Shown piece by piece: positions 27,169 to 39,693 of a stretch of 64,000 nt of DNA. Position 1 is the stretch's first letter, and each line of letters starts with the position of its first letter. Under the pieces are notes generated by a model. It was not told the origin of the DNA, searched no databases, and was given only the letters and a program-made list of their open reading frames with translations. Source of the stretch: WS-2 sp036507005 (GTDB lineage Bacteria > Eisenbacteria > RBG-16-71-46); contig DASXQT010000055.1 in the NCBI GenBank assembly GCA_036507005.1, positions 30,390 to 94,389 on the forward strand, given 5' to 3'. The position numbers and the translations under genes were made by a program.

Positions 27169-29967
27169 ATGGCCTCGCGGGATCGGGTGGAGGATCGGCG
27201 GCCGGCGGGGAGCCCCCGCCCGAGCCCGGCCGCGCGACTGCTGGAGCGCGTCGAATCGCTGCGCCGTGCGGCTCCGATGCGCGCCTGGCGTGCCCTCTCA
27301 CGCGGATTCCCTGCCGCCCTCTCGGGCGCCGACGCCGCCGGGCGCGGGGCGTTGTGGCGCATCCGGGGCCACGTGCTGCGAGGGGTGAGGCGCGCGCGCG
27401 CCGCGACCGATGCGTATGCGCGTGCCGAGCGCTGGTACGCCCGCGCCGGCGAAACGCTCGAGCGCGGCCGCTGCCTGATCGGGATGGTGGACGCGCTCAT
27501 GTACGCCGGGCGCTACCGCGAGGCGCTGCGCGCCGCGGCGCGCGGCCGCCGTCTCCTGGCGCAGGCCGGGGACCGCCTGGCGCGCGCGCGTCTCGCCAAC
27601 AACGAAGGCAACATCCATCACCGGCTCGATCGCCCGAAACGGGCGCTCGAGTGCTATCGCGAGGCGCGGTCCGTGCTGGCGCGCGCGTCGGACGCGAGGG
27701 GGGTGGCGATGGTGGACGGCAACGTCGCCAATTGCCTCTCCATGATGGGGCTTCTCGGCGCGGCGCGCCGGCGTTATCGGCACGCGCGGCGGGCGCTCGC
27801 GCGCGCCGGCTTCCCGCTGGACGCGCTGTCGTCCGAGTACAACCTGGCCTACCTCGAGTTCCTCGAGCATCACGACGAGCGCGCGCTCCGGGAGCTCGAG
27901 CGGGTGCGCGCCGCGGCGCGCGCGAGCGGTTGCCCGTCGCTGGTGGCGCTCGCGACGCTGGACCGCGCCGAGATCCTGCTGCGGCTGGGGGCGCACGAGC
28001 AGGCAGAGGCCGAGGCGCTGCGGGCGATCGAGCATTGCGCCGCGCTCGATCTGGGCTACGAGCGCGCCAAGGCGGAGACGTTCGCGGCGCTCGCGGAGCA
28101 TCGGCTGGGACGCGACGCATCGGCGCGGTCGAGGCTCGAGCGCTCGCTGGCGGCGTTTCACGCCGAGGGCAACGTGGTGTGGAAGGGCGAGGTGCTGGTG
28201 GGGCTGGCGACGGTGTGGACCCGCGATGGGAACCCGCGGGCCGCGGCGGCGCTGCTCGCGGCGGCGCGGCGGCAGTTCGCCCGCGCCGGAGACCGCGAGC
28301 GCGAAGGCGCAGCACTCGCGCTGCTGGCGCGCACCCGGGTCGCGTGCGGGGATCCGGGCGCGGCCGAAGCCTGTCTCCGGGCGCTGCGTGGCCGCAGCGC
28401 TGGTTCCGCCTCCCCGCGGCTCGGCCACCTGGCGCTCGCCGCCGAGGCCGCGGTGGCGCTGGCCCGCGGTCGCCCGGGACGCGCGCGCGCGCGGCTGGCG
28501 CGCGCGGCGGCCACGGCCGAGCGCCTAGCGGCGCGCATCCTCGATGCCCAGTGGCGCGCGACGTTCTGGGGCGAGTGGGGGTGGCCGCACCTGGAGCTGG
28601 CGACCCTCGAGCTCCGGGCCGGACGCGTGGCGCAGGCGCTCGAGGCTCTCGAGCGCGGCCGCGGCCTCGCGCTCGGGGCCCGGACCACCTCGCGCGACCG
28701 CGGCGCGCTTCCCACCCGGGCGCGTCCGTGGGCGGCCTCGCACCTGGCGCGGGAGCGGGAGCGGGTGGCGCGATCGGGGCCGGGCCCCGCGACCTGGGGC
28801 GCCGGCCGAATCGAGCCCGAGCGCGCCCCGCCGGCCCGGGACGCGATCCGGCGCCTGCTCGCGAGCACGCCGCGGGCCATCCGCGCCCGCGAGCTTTCGC
28901 GCGCGCTCGAGCCCGACGCGCTCCTGGTCGACTACATGGTCCATGACGGTGGGCTCGACGCGATCGCGGTGCGTCGCGACGGCCTCACCGCCTGCCGCCG
29001 CCTGGCCGGGACCCGGCCGCTCGCGCGCCTCGTGCACGCCCTGCTGTTCGAGCTGCGCGGCGCCGCCTTCACCCCGGTGGGCGCGCGCACGGTGGACCCG
29101 GCACTCGCCGACACGCTCGGCGAGCTGGCGGCGCTGGTGCTGTGGCCGGTGCTGGGTAGCGCGAGCGGCGAATCCCTGCCGCGCTCGCTCGCCGTCGTCC
29201 CGGCGGGGCCGCTCACCCGCCTGCCGTGGGCGGCGCTTCCGCTCCCCGACGGCCGGCGGCTGTGCGAGGCGCTCGAGCTGGTCGTGGTGCCGGGCCTGAG
29301 GCTCGCGATGCGGGCGGCACGGGAGAGGGCGCGCGCCGGACGGTGGGTGGGCGAGCCGCCGCTGGTGGTCGCGGCCGATGCCGGCGAGCTCGCGAGCGTG
29401 GAGGCGGAGGCCGCGGCGGTGACCGCGGCCTTTCCGGAGGCGCGGCTGCTCGCCGGCGCCGAGGCGACGGCGGGACGGTTCCTGGATCTCGCGCCCCGCG
29501 CCGCGTGGATCCACTTCGCCGGCCACGGGCACTACCGCGCCGACCGCCCCGAGGCCTCGGCGCTCCGCTTCGCGGACCGCTGGCTCGCGGCGAGCGAGCT
29601 GTCCGATCTGAGTCTAGCGGCCTCCTGGGTGACGCTCTCGGCCTGCCAGGGCGCGCGGGCGCTGGTGCAGCCCGGCGAGGAGTGGTTCGGGCTCCCGCGG
29701 GCGCTGTTGATGTCAGGTGCCGGGTGCGCCGTCGCCTCGCAATGGGACACCGAAGACGAAGCGGCGGCGGCGCTCATGGCCGACGTCTACCGCCGCCTGG
29801 CGTCGCGCCAGACCCTGGCCGCCGCCTTGGCGCAGGCGCAGAGCGCGAGGGCGCGGGCCGGGGCGCACCCGCTCGAGTGGGCGGGGTTCGTGCTGCTCGG
29901 CGCGCCGATGGGCCGCGCTCCGATCGAGCCGGCCGAGCCGGTTGCGCCCCGCCTCCCGTTGGCGTAG
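27169..29967 (+). CDS. TPR-CHAT caspase-like protease
   Basis: A 932-residue cytoplasmic protein. Residues about 60-500 consist of helical tetratricopeptide repeats with patterns such as GDRLARARLANNEGNIHH. The C-terminal CHAT domain (about 620-930) contains the dyad: His786 in FAGHGHY and Cys826 in LSACQGA, followed by GEEWFGLPRALLMSGA and WDTEDEAAA, all standard for CHAT. CHAT proteins are caspase-fold proteases, known as effectors in bacterial immunity and cell death (for example Csx29 and gasdermin-activating proteases). Both catalytic residues are intact. It starts 16 bp after the anti-sigma-like gene, so the three genes form one operon. Confidence 0.92.
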   Translation: MASRDRVEDRRPAGSPRPSPAARLLERVESLRRAAPMRAWRALSRGFPAALSGADAAGRGALWRIRGHVLRGVRRARAATDAYARAERWYARAGETLERGRCLIGMVDALMYAGRYREALRAAARGRRLLAQAGDRLARARLANNEGNIHHRLDRPKRALECYREARSVLARASDARGVAMVDGNVANCLSMMGLLGAARRRYRHARRALARAGFPLDALSSEYNLAYLEFLEHHDERALRELERVRAAARASGCPSLVALATLDRAEILLRLGAHEQAEAEALRAIEHCAALDLGYERAKAETFAALAEHRLGRDASARSRLERSLAAFHAEGNVVWKGEVLVGLATVWTRDGNPRAAAALLAAARRQFARAGDREREGAALALLARTRVACGDPGAAEACLRALRGRSAGSASPRLGHLALAAEAAVALARGRPGRARARLARAAATAERLAARILDAQWRATFWGEWGWPHLELATLELRAGRVAQALEALERGRGLALGARTTSRDRGALPTRARPWAASHLARERERVARSGPGPATWGAGRIEPERAPPARDAIRRLLASTPRAIRARELSRALEPDALLVDYMVHDGGLDAIAVRRDGLTACRRLAGTRPLARLVHALLFELRGAAFTPVGARTVDPALADTLGELAALVLWPVLGSASGESLPRSLAVVPAGPLTRLPWAALPLPDGRRLCEALELVVVPGLRLAMRAARERARAGRWVGEPPLVVAADAGELASVEAEAAAVTAAFPEARLLAGAEATAGRFLDLAPRAAWIHFAGHGHYRADRPEASALRFADRWLAASELSDLSLAASWVTLSACQGARALVQPGEEWFGLPRALLMSGAGCAVASQWDTEDEAAAALMADVYRRLASRQTLAAALAQAQSARARAGAHPLEWAGFVLLGAPMGRAPIEPAEPVAPRLPLA

Positions 29968-29970
29968 GAT
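29942..29970 (+). promoter_or_regulatory. Candidate internal promoter for the subtilisin lipoprotein gene
   Basis: TTGCGC (29942-29947), a 17-nt spacer and TAGGAT (29965-29970), overlapping the end of the CHAT gene. An in-frame GTG lies 9 nt beyond the box and the preferred ATG 48 nt beyond. Confidence 0.4.
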
Positions 29971-30018
29971 GCGGGCGGGGTGGCAGCTCGGTGGAGTATC
30001 GACCTGACGAGGCTTTCC

Positions 30019-31371
30019 ATGACACTCCACTTGCCCATCCCGGCCCGCGGGCCGCGGTGCCGCGTTCTCTCCGCACTCGCCCTCTCCGCCGTGTGCTCGC
30101 TCGCGGTCTCGTGCGCTCGCCCGCTACCCGACTCCCCGGCGTCGGCCTCGATTCGCGGGCGCGCGGCGCGGTCCTACTGCGGCTCGATCGCGTCCGACAA
30201 CGACGTGGTCGTCACGCTCAGGCCCGGTGTCGACGCGGTACAATTCGGCCTCGACCACGGTGCCGCGCTCCTCGCAAGCGACGAGTCGGGTTGCACTGCG
30301 TATCGCCCCGGGCCGGACGAGACGCCCGATCAGCTCGCGCTCGACATGGGCGGCGATCCGCGCACGCTCACCTCGGAAAGGAACATGGGGCTCGAGTCGG
30401 CCGAGGCGCGGCAGCAGGCCTACGCGTTCGACGACGGCCAGGGCACGCCCGGGAACTACGCCGAGCAGCCCGCGATGTCCGCGGTCCATGTGGATCAGGC
30501 GCACCTCACGAGCACCGGTCAGGGCGTGTGGGTCGCGATCCTCGACACGGGGGCCGAGCTCGATCACCCGGCGCTGCTCGGGCGGATCGCGGGAGGCGTG
30601 GATCTCGTCGACGGCGACGCCGATCCCACCGATCGGCCCGACGGCCTCGACAACGACGGAGACGGCGTGGCCGACGAGGCGTGGGGCCACGGCACGCACG
30701 TTGCGGGCATCGTCGCGCGTCTCGCCCCCGATGCCCGGCTGCTCATCGTGCGCGTGCTCGACGCCGAGGGCCGCGGCGACGTGATGGGGGTGGCGTCGGG
30801 AATCGAGTGGGCGGCGGCGCACGGCGCCCGCGTCATCAACCTGAGCCTCGGCATGCTGAGCAAGAGCGCCGCCATCGCGTACCAGATCGCGGAGGCCGAC
30901 GCGCGCGGGACCGTGTGCGTCGCCTCCGCCGGCAACTGGGGCGCCGAGGAGCCCGAGGAGTACCCCGCGCGCGACAGCCACGTGCTCGCGGTCGCGGCGG
31001 TCGACGCACTCGGCCTGGCGGCGCCGTGGACCTCGTTCGGCGATTTCGTGGCCGTGAGCGGCCCGGGCGTGGCGGTGCGCAGCGCCTACGTCCACGGCAG
31101 CTATGCCCTCTGGAGTGGGACATCGATGGCCGCGCCGTTCCTCTCGGGGACCGCGGCGCTGCTGCTCTCGATTCACCCTGACTGGGACCGTTCGATGGTG
31201 ATGAGCCGGATCGCCTCCGGCTCGCGCCCGCTCCTGACCCTGAACCCGCTGATCGGCGAGGAGCTGGGAGCCGGCGCGCTGGATGCGGGCGCTGCGCTCG
31301 CGCCCGACGCGCGGACCTCCGAGGGCGCCATGGATCCCGAACCGCCTTTCTCCCGCCGCCTCCCGCCCTAG
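30019..31371 (+). CDS. Subtilisin-family (S8) serine protease lipoprotein
   Basis: A 450-residue protease. The lipobox LAVSC puts a lipidated cysteine near residue 32, so the enzyme is anchored in the envelope. A pro-region of about 120 residues precedes the catalytic domain. The triad is intact: Asp176 (ILDTGAELDH), His224 (GHGTHVAG) and Ser369 (SGTSMAAP), with the oxyanion Asn in SAGNWG. An Asp-rich insert GDADPTDRPDGLDNDGDG may bind calcium. The ATG at 30019 is chosen for its ACGAGG ribosome site and better signal peptide over GTG 29980. It lies 51 bp after the CHAT protease, suggesting a cytoplasmic and an envelope protease under linked control. Confidence 0.92.
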   Translation: MTLHLPIPARGPRCRVLSALALSAVCSLAVSCARPLPDSPASASIRGRAARSYCGSIASDNDVVVTLRPGVDAVQFGLDHGAALLASDESGCTAYRPGPDETPDQLALDMGGDPRTLTSERNMGLESAEARQQAYAFDDGQGTPGNYAEQPAMSAVHVDQAHLTSTGQGVWVAILDTGAELDHPALLGRIAGGVDLVDGDADPTDRPDGLDNDGDGVADEAWGHGTHVAGIVARLAPDARLLIVRVLDAEGRGDVMGVASGIEWAAAHGARVINLSLGMLSKSAAIAYQIAEADARGTVCVASAGNWGAEEPEEYPARDSHVLAVAAVDALGLAAPWTSFGDFVAVSGPGVAVRSAYVHGSYALWSGTSMAAPFLSGTAALLLSIHPDWDRSMVMSRIASGSRPLLTLNPLIGEELGAGALDAGAALAPDARTSEGAMDPEPPFSRRLPP

Positions 31372-31423
31372 CGTCTTCGTCGCCCGCCCCGGGCCGCGCT
31401 CCTGACCGGAGCTTCGGACGCGC

Positions 31424-31450
31424 CGCGCCCCTCGTCGAGCTCGGGGCGCG
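31424..31450. terminator. Bidirectional hairpin between convergent genes
   Basis: CGCGCCCC (31424-31431) pairs with GGGGCGCG (31443-31450) between the convergent subtilisin and repeat-protein genes. Confidence 0.5.
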
Positions 31451-31477
31451 CGCGTGGCGCCCCGGCCCCGAGTTGGC

Positions 31478-34357
31478 TCAACGCAGGATCGCGAGCCTCT
31501 GCACGGCGACCCGGCCTTCGCTCTCGAGCCGGATGAAGTAGATCCCGCCCGGCACCCGGTCGCCGCGGTCGCTCCTGCCGTCCCACTCCAGGCTCCGCAG
31601 GCCGGCCGCGAGCCCGCCGCTCCACAGCGTGCGCACCGCGCGGCCGTTCACGTCGTACGCCACGACGCGCGCCTCGGCCGGGCGCGGCACGGCGAGCGTG
31701 ATCGTGGTGCCGCCGGCGGTGGGGTTGGGCCTGAGGCTCCGGACGGCGAGCACGCGCGGGACCTCGGGCTCCGGCACCTGGACCGTGCCGCCCTGGGTCT
31801 CCGGGGTGAGGCGCACGCCGGTGATCGAGATCCCCGACGGGACCCCTCCGCCCTCGAACATCGTCACGCTGCCCTGGAACGCGAACGTGTCCCCCGGCCC
31901 GGCCGGCTTGCGGCGCACGATCGCCGCGGCATGAACCGGCAGCTCGTTGTGGATCGTCGGCGAGCCCGGGATCACCATCTGGAAGAGCGCGTCGAACCCG
32001 CACGCGGCGGTCCCGGCCGCGGCGATGGGGGGGACGTCGAGCAGCGCGGGCGTGTAGTTCACGTTCTCCTCGATCTCGCCGGGCGCGGGCGCGATCGCGA
32101 GCCCGAGCGTGACCGGGCCGGGAACGTGCCCGAACAGGCTCCCCGGAGAGGTGAGGCTGATCTGCGTGATCCGGGCCGGGGCCTGCTCCAGGTCGTCGCC
32201 GTCCGTGTCCGCGAGCGAGCCGAGGTCCACCTCGATGCGCGTCATGCCGGTGAACACGAGCTGGTCGAATCCCCACGGCCCCCGCACATCCATGACCAGG
32301 CGCGCGGCCGGGAACGAGTCGCGCTCGGTGCTGTCCTGCTTCACGTCGTCGGGCGTGAAGATCATGCGGCGGGCCTGGAAGGCCGAGGGGTTCTCGTCGT
32401 CGCCGAGCAGCGTGGTCGGGACGAAGTTGCGGAACACGTCGCCGGGCGCGGGCGGCACGGCCGTGACGGTGCCTCCCAGGTGCTTCGCGACGTGGTTGTG
32501 GTAGTGCGCGCCGCCGACGTCGAGGCGGAAGAACAGGTCGTAGAAGCTCGCGGCCGTGCCGCTCCACGAGAACGGCGGGATTTCGAGCAGTGCGCCCGCG
32601 AGGTTCACGTTCTCCTCGATCTCCCCTGACGTGGCGGGCAGGGCGTGGGAGGCCGCGGCGTCGAGCGAGACGTGGACCGGCCCGTAGAGCGCGCTCACGC
32701 CCGAGAGGCTGAGCGCGGGCAGCCCGCTCGCGACCTGCTCCAGGCCGTCGCCGTCGGTGTCGGCGACGTTGCCGAGGCGAGCCTCGAGGGCGGTGGTTCC
32801 CTTGAGCGTCACCGTCTCGAGACCCAGCGGTCCGAGCAGGTCGACCAGCAGCTTCGAGTTCGCGAGCGTGTCCGACAGCACCGCGGGGTTCAGGGTGAGC
32901 CGCGTGAACCCGATCTCGTAGGGCGTCGACTGCTCGTTCTCCCGGATGAGCGGGACGCTCCCCGAGCCGCTGAGCGTCTCGCCCGCGGCCGGGGGCTCGT
33001 GGCTGAAGATGCCCGCGACGCTCTTCGGGCTGTCGTTGTGGAGGACGAGCTTGAGCACCGGGAGCTCCACCTCGACGTAGGCGCCGAGGGAAACACTCGC
33101 CGTGCCGCTCCCCGTGAAGGGCGGCAGGTCGAGCGTGCCGGGCGTCACGTTCACGTTCTCCTCGATCTCCCCCGTGCTCCTCTGGAACGGGTCCGACGCG
33201 GCGGGGCGCAGGCGCACGGTCACGGGGCCGGCGTTCAGGCTGTTGCCGGTGAGCTCGAGCGCCGAAAGCTCGGCCGGGATCTGCTCCCGGCCGTCGAGGT
33301 CGCCGTCGGCGAGCGCGCGCACGGTTGCGCTCAGGGTCGCCGACCCGTTCAGGCCGATGGTCTCGGTCCCCCACGGTCCCACGAGGTCGAGGTCGGCGTG
33401 CGCCGTGGCGAAGGCGTCGACCTCGTCCGGGACGCAGGTGAGGACTCCGGTCGCGGTCCAGGGCCCGCCGGTCCCCGCGCCGAACGAGTCGAGCACGAGA
33501 TAGTACGTGCCGGGAGCGGTGAACTTGTGGACCAGCGTCTCGTGCCCGCCCACCAGCGTGCTGTCCTCCCCGGCCACGCAGGTGCCGGCGGGATCGGAGC
33601 AGTCGGTGACCAGGTAGATCGAAGCGTCGGCGGTGGCCTGGACGTAGTCGACGTAAAGGCTGTCGCCGGCGAACGCCTCCACCTTGTAGACCACGTCCCG
33701 GCCGTCGGCGAAGAAGCCGGTGCAGCCTCCGCCCGGCAGCGTGTAGTCGGGGCAGGCGTTCGCCGTGGTCCCCGAGAGCGCGAACGGACCGCACGGGATC
33801 CTGATCGCGCCGGCGCACTGGTCGTTGGGGGCGCCGGAGGGCGCGCACGCCAGGAACGCCATGTAGGTCCCGGTCTCCGCCGCGTAGGCCGCGATCCGCC
33901 CGTAGTAGGCGCCGGTGTAGGGCACGCAGATCGAGAGCAGCGAGTAGCGCGCCGGCCCGCTGTCGTCGTCGGTCCCCAGCACCGTCACCCCGTCGTCGCG
34001 CAGGATGTCGATGCGGGTGTCCCCGACCGGAGTCGGGCCGTCGGCGTCGGTCCCGAACGTGATCACGTCGCCGGCGTTCGCGGTGAACGAGACCCAGTCC
34101 GTGTCGCGCGGGGTGGCGACCGCGATCGAGGCGGGCCGCAGCCTGTTGCCGCAGCCGAGGACGGTCGCCTGCGCCGGGCCGTTGTTGGGCTCCTGCTCGG
34201 GGACGTCCGAGAGCGCCCGGTAGTCGAGGCGGAAGGGAGGAGAGAGGCGCTCGTCCTTCGCCTCCTTCTCCTTTGCGCCCCCGGGCGCTGGGGATGCCGG
34301 CGCCGGCGCCAAGGCCATCAGGAGAGCGAGGATGGCTCCGCCGAGCCCTCTTTTCAA
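31478..34357 (-). CDS. Large secreted repeat protein with PPC-like and FlgD-like domains
   Basis: A 959-residue exported protein. From TTG 34357 (GGAGG 6 nt upstream) the N-terminus is MKRGLGGAILALLMALAP, an ideal signal peptide; the longer ATG start at 34411 lacks a ribosome site. Residues about 35-290 contain two pre-peptidase C-terminal-like beta domains (DTDWVSFTANAGD; GTYYLVLDSFG). Then three tandem units of 182 residues each contain LGPWG/LGPLG, DTDGDGLEQ and the invariant GEIEENVN. A FlgD-like sorting domain closes the protein (RPNPTAGGT ... GGIYFIRLES). No catalytic residues are seen. The function is unknown; a surface adhesin or structural protein is the simplest guess. Confidence 0.85.
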   Translation of the reverse strand: MKRGLGGAILALLMALAPAPASPAPGGAKEKEAKDERLSPPFRLDYRALSDVPEQEPNNGPAQATVLGCGNRLRPASIAVATPRDTDWVSFTANAGDVITFGTDADGPTPVGDTRIDILRDDGVTVLGTDDDSGPARYSLLSICVPYTGAYYGRIAAYAAETGTYMAFLACAPSGAPNDQCAGAIRIPCGPFALSGTTANACPDYTLPGGGCTGFFADGRDVVYKVEAFAGDSLYVDYVQATADASIYLVTDCSDPAGTCVAGEDSTLVGGHETLVHKFTAPGTYYLVLDSFGAGTGGPWTATGVLTCVPDEVDAFATAHADLDLVGPWGTETIGLNGSATLSATVRALADGDLDGREQIPAELSALELTGNSLNAGPVTVRLRPAASDPFQRSTGEIEENVNVTPGTLDLPPFTGSGTASVSLGAYVEVELPVLKLVLHNDSPKSVAGIFSHEPPAAGETLSGSGSVPLIRENEQSTPYEIGFTRLTLNPAVLSDTLANSKLLVDLLGPLGLETVTLKGTTALEARLGNVADTDGDGLEQVASGLPALSLSGVSALYGPVHVSLDAAASHALPATSGEIEENVNLAGALLEIPPFSWSGTAASFYDLFFRLDVGGAHYHNHVAKHLGGTVTAVPPAPGDVFRNFVPTTLLGDDENPSAFQARRMIFTPDDVKQDSTERDSFPAARLVMDVRGPWGFDQLVFTGMTRIEVDLGSLADTDGDDLEQAPARITQISLTSPGSLFGHVPGPVTLGLAIAPAPGEIEENVNYTPALLDVPPIAAAGTAACGFDALFQMVIPGSPTIHNELPVHAAAIVRRKPAGPGDTFAFQGSVTMFEGGGVPSGISITGVRLTPETQGGTVQVPEPEVPRVLAVRSLRPNPTAGGTTITLAVPRPAEARVVAYDVNGRAVRTLWSGGLAAGLRSLEWDGRSDRGDRVPGGIYFIRLESEGRVAVQRLAILR
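32058..33174 (-). repeat. Three tandem coding repeats with a 546-bp period
   Basis: The codons for GEIEENVN begin (on the plus strand) at 32058, 32604 and 33150, exactly 546 bp apart, so the three 182-residue units have kept equal length while diverging in sequence. The DNA of the motif itself is almost identical in all three copies. Confidence 0.85.
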
Positions 34358-34489
34358 AAGCAACCTCCGCAGCGAACGATGTCCCAGGCTCAGCGTTGAA
34401 GCGCTGATCATTTTCGCATCCGTGGCCGATCAGGGCAACGGAATCTTGCGTCTGCCCGCATCCAAGCGCGCCTGTCCAAGCGCGCCGGC

Positions 34490-34517
34490 TTGCACCCGAC
34501 CGGCGCGGGTGTATGCT
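34490..34517 (+). promoter_or_regulatory. Predicted promoter of the aconitase gene
   Basis: TTGCAC (34490-34495), a 16-nt spacer and TATGCT (34512-34517) preceded by TG. The predicted leader is about 75 nt and carries GGAAAGG 8 nt before the ATG. Confidence 0.55.
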
Positions 34518-34598
34518 CGCGGCACATCCGGGGACCCTGTGAGTCCCTCGTCCAACCCGGAGGCCCTGTGCGCCTCCGCAACCGGAAAGGACGCCCTC

Positions 34599-38870
<4,272 letters not shown>

Positions 38871-38888
38871 GGGGCGGCCGGGCGCGGC

Positions 38889-38931
38889 GAAGGCCCGCGC
38901 GGCGCATCGCATCGCGCCGGCGCGGGCCTTC
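38889..38931. terminator. Strong bidirectional hairpin after aconitase
   Basis: A 12-bp perfect stem, GAAGGCCCGCGC (38889-38900) with its complement at 38920-38931, encloses a second 5-bp stem. It lies between the convergent aconitase and hypothetical genes and would serve both. Confidence 0.7.
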
Positions 38932-38940
38932 GACCGGATC

Positions 38941-39564
38941 TCACGCCACCTTGCGCGCGGCCGTCCCCAGCACCTCGCGGGTCGAGATGCCCTCCTGCTT
39001 CCGGTAGGCCATCGACTCGGCGTAGCTCTCCTCGAACACGCTCACCGCGTCCGCGACGCTCGCCGCCTGCAGCGTACGCCGCGGGCGCTGCGCCAGCGCC
39101 TTGTCGATGACGGTGCCCGGGTCCGCGCCCTGCAGGTTGACCGAGGGGTGCCCGGGTCGGGGCTTGAGCGCCGTGGGCCGCGCGGTCGAGTAGGTCACCG
39201 AGGTCCCGTCCTGGTAGCGCGTCACCAGGTCGAACCAGGTGCCGGCCTGCGGGTGCTCGTAGACCGCGGCGTAGAAGCCGTCCCCCGGATGCGCGAGGAG
39301 CTGGACCACGACGCCCGGCATGTCGGCGATCGTGTGAACGCCGGCATCCGCGAACCCGCGCGACGTGAATGCCTCGACCGACTTGCGCGGCGCGCCCGCA
39401 TTCTTCCACGCGCCTCCGCGCTGCAGGTGGATGTGGTCGGGCTGCTGGGCGAGGGCCTTGGCGCCGATCTGCTTCCCGGCGACCGCGGCGATCACGTACT
39501 TGAGCAGCGGGGAGAGCAGGCTGAAGACCACCAGCGCGCCCACCCAGAAGAGGATCTCGTTCAT
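38941..39564 (-). CDS. Membrane-anchored protein of unknown function
   Basis: A 207-residue protein starting at an ATG with CCAGGAGGTACCC upstream, one of the best ribosome sites here. One hydrophobic helix (about 4-30, ILFWVGALVVFSLLSPLLKYVIAAVAG) anchors the N-terminus, probably leaving the rest in the cytoplasm. The soluble part is mixed alpha/beta with YAAVYEHPQAGTWFDLVTRY and VTYSTARPTALKPRPGHPS and no catalytic motif that I recognise. It stands alone between a terminator and the divergent phosphatase gene. Confidence 0.75.
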   Translation of the reverse strand: MNEILFWVGALVVFSLLSPLLKYVIAAVAGKQIGAKALAQQPDHIHLQRGGAWKNAGAPRKSVEAFTSRGFADAGVHTIADMPGVVVQLLAHPGDGFYAAVYEHPQAGTWFDLVTRYQDGTSVTYSTARPTALKPRPGHPSVNLQGADPGTVIDKALAQRPRRTLQAASVADAVSVFEESYAESMAYRKQEGISTREVLGTAARKVA

Positions 39565-39680
39565 GGGTACCTCCTGGAGCCAGGGAGAAGGCGGCGGGGT
39601 TTCGGGCGTTATCGGCGCGGGCGGCCGCGCAGCCGAGGGGTATTGACGATGGGATGACGCGCGGCCCGGGAGGCGCGGGG

Positions 39681-39686
39681 TAGGGT
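39681..39686 (+). promoter_or_regulatory. Candidate -10 box for leaderless phosphatase mRNA
   Basis: TAGGGT ends 7 nt before the ATG at 39694, the same spacing as in the sigma-factor and DUF2079 genes. It favours ATG 39694 as the start. No convincing -35 is visible. Confidence 0.35.
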
Positions 39687-39693
39687 CCCATGG

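Noticed and set aside
34332..34598. Longer N-terminus for aconitase
   Set aside because: It would start before the promoter at 34490-34517 and has no similarity to AcnA; ATG 34599 has a ribosome site.
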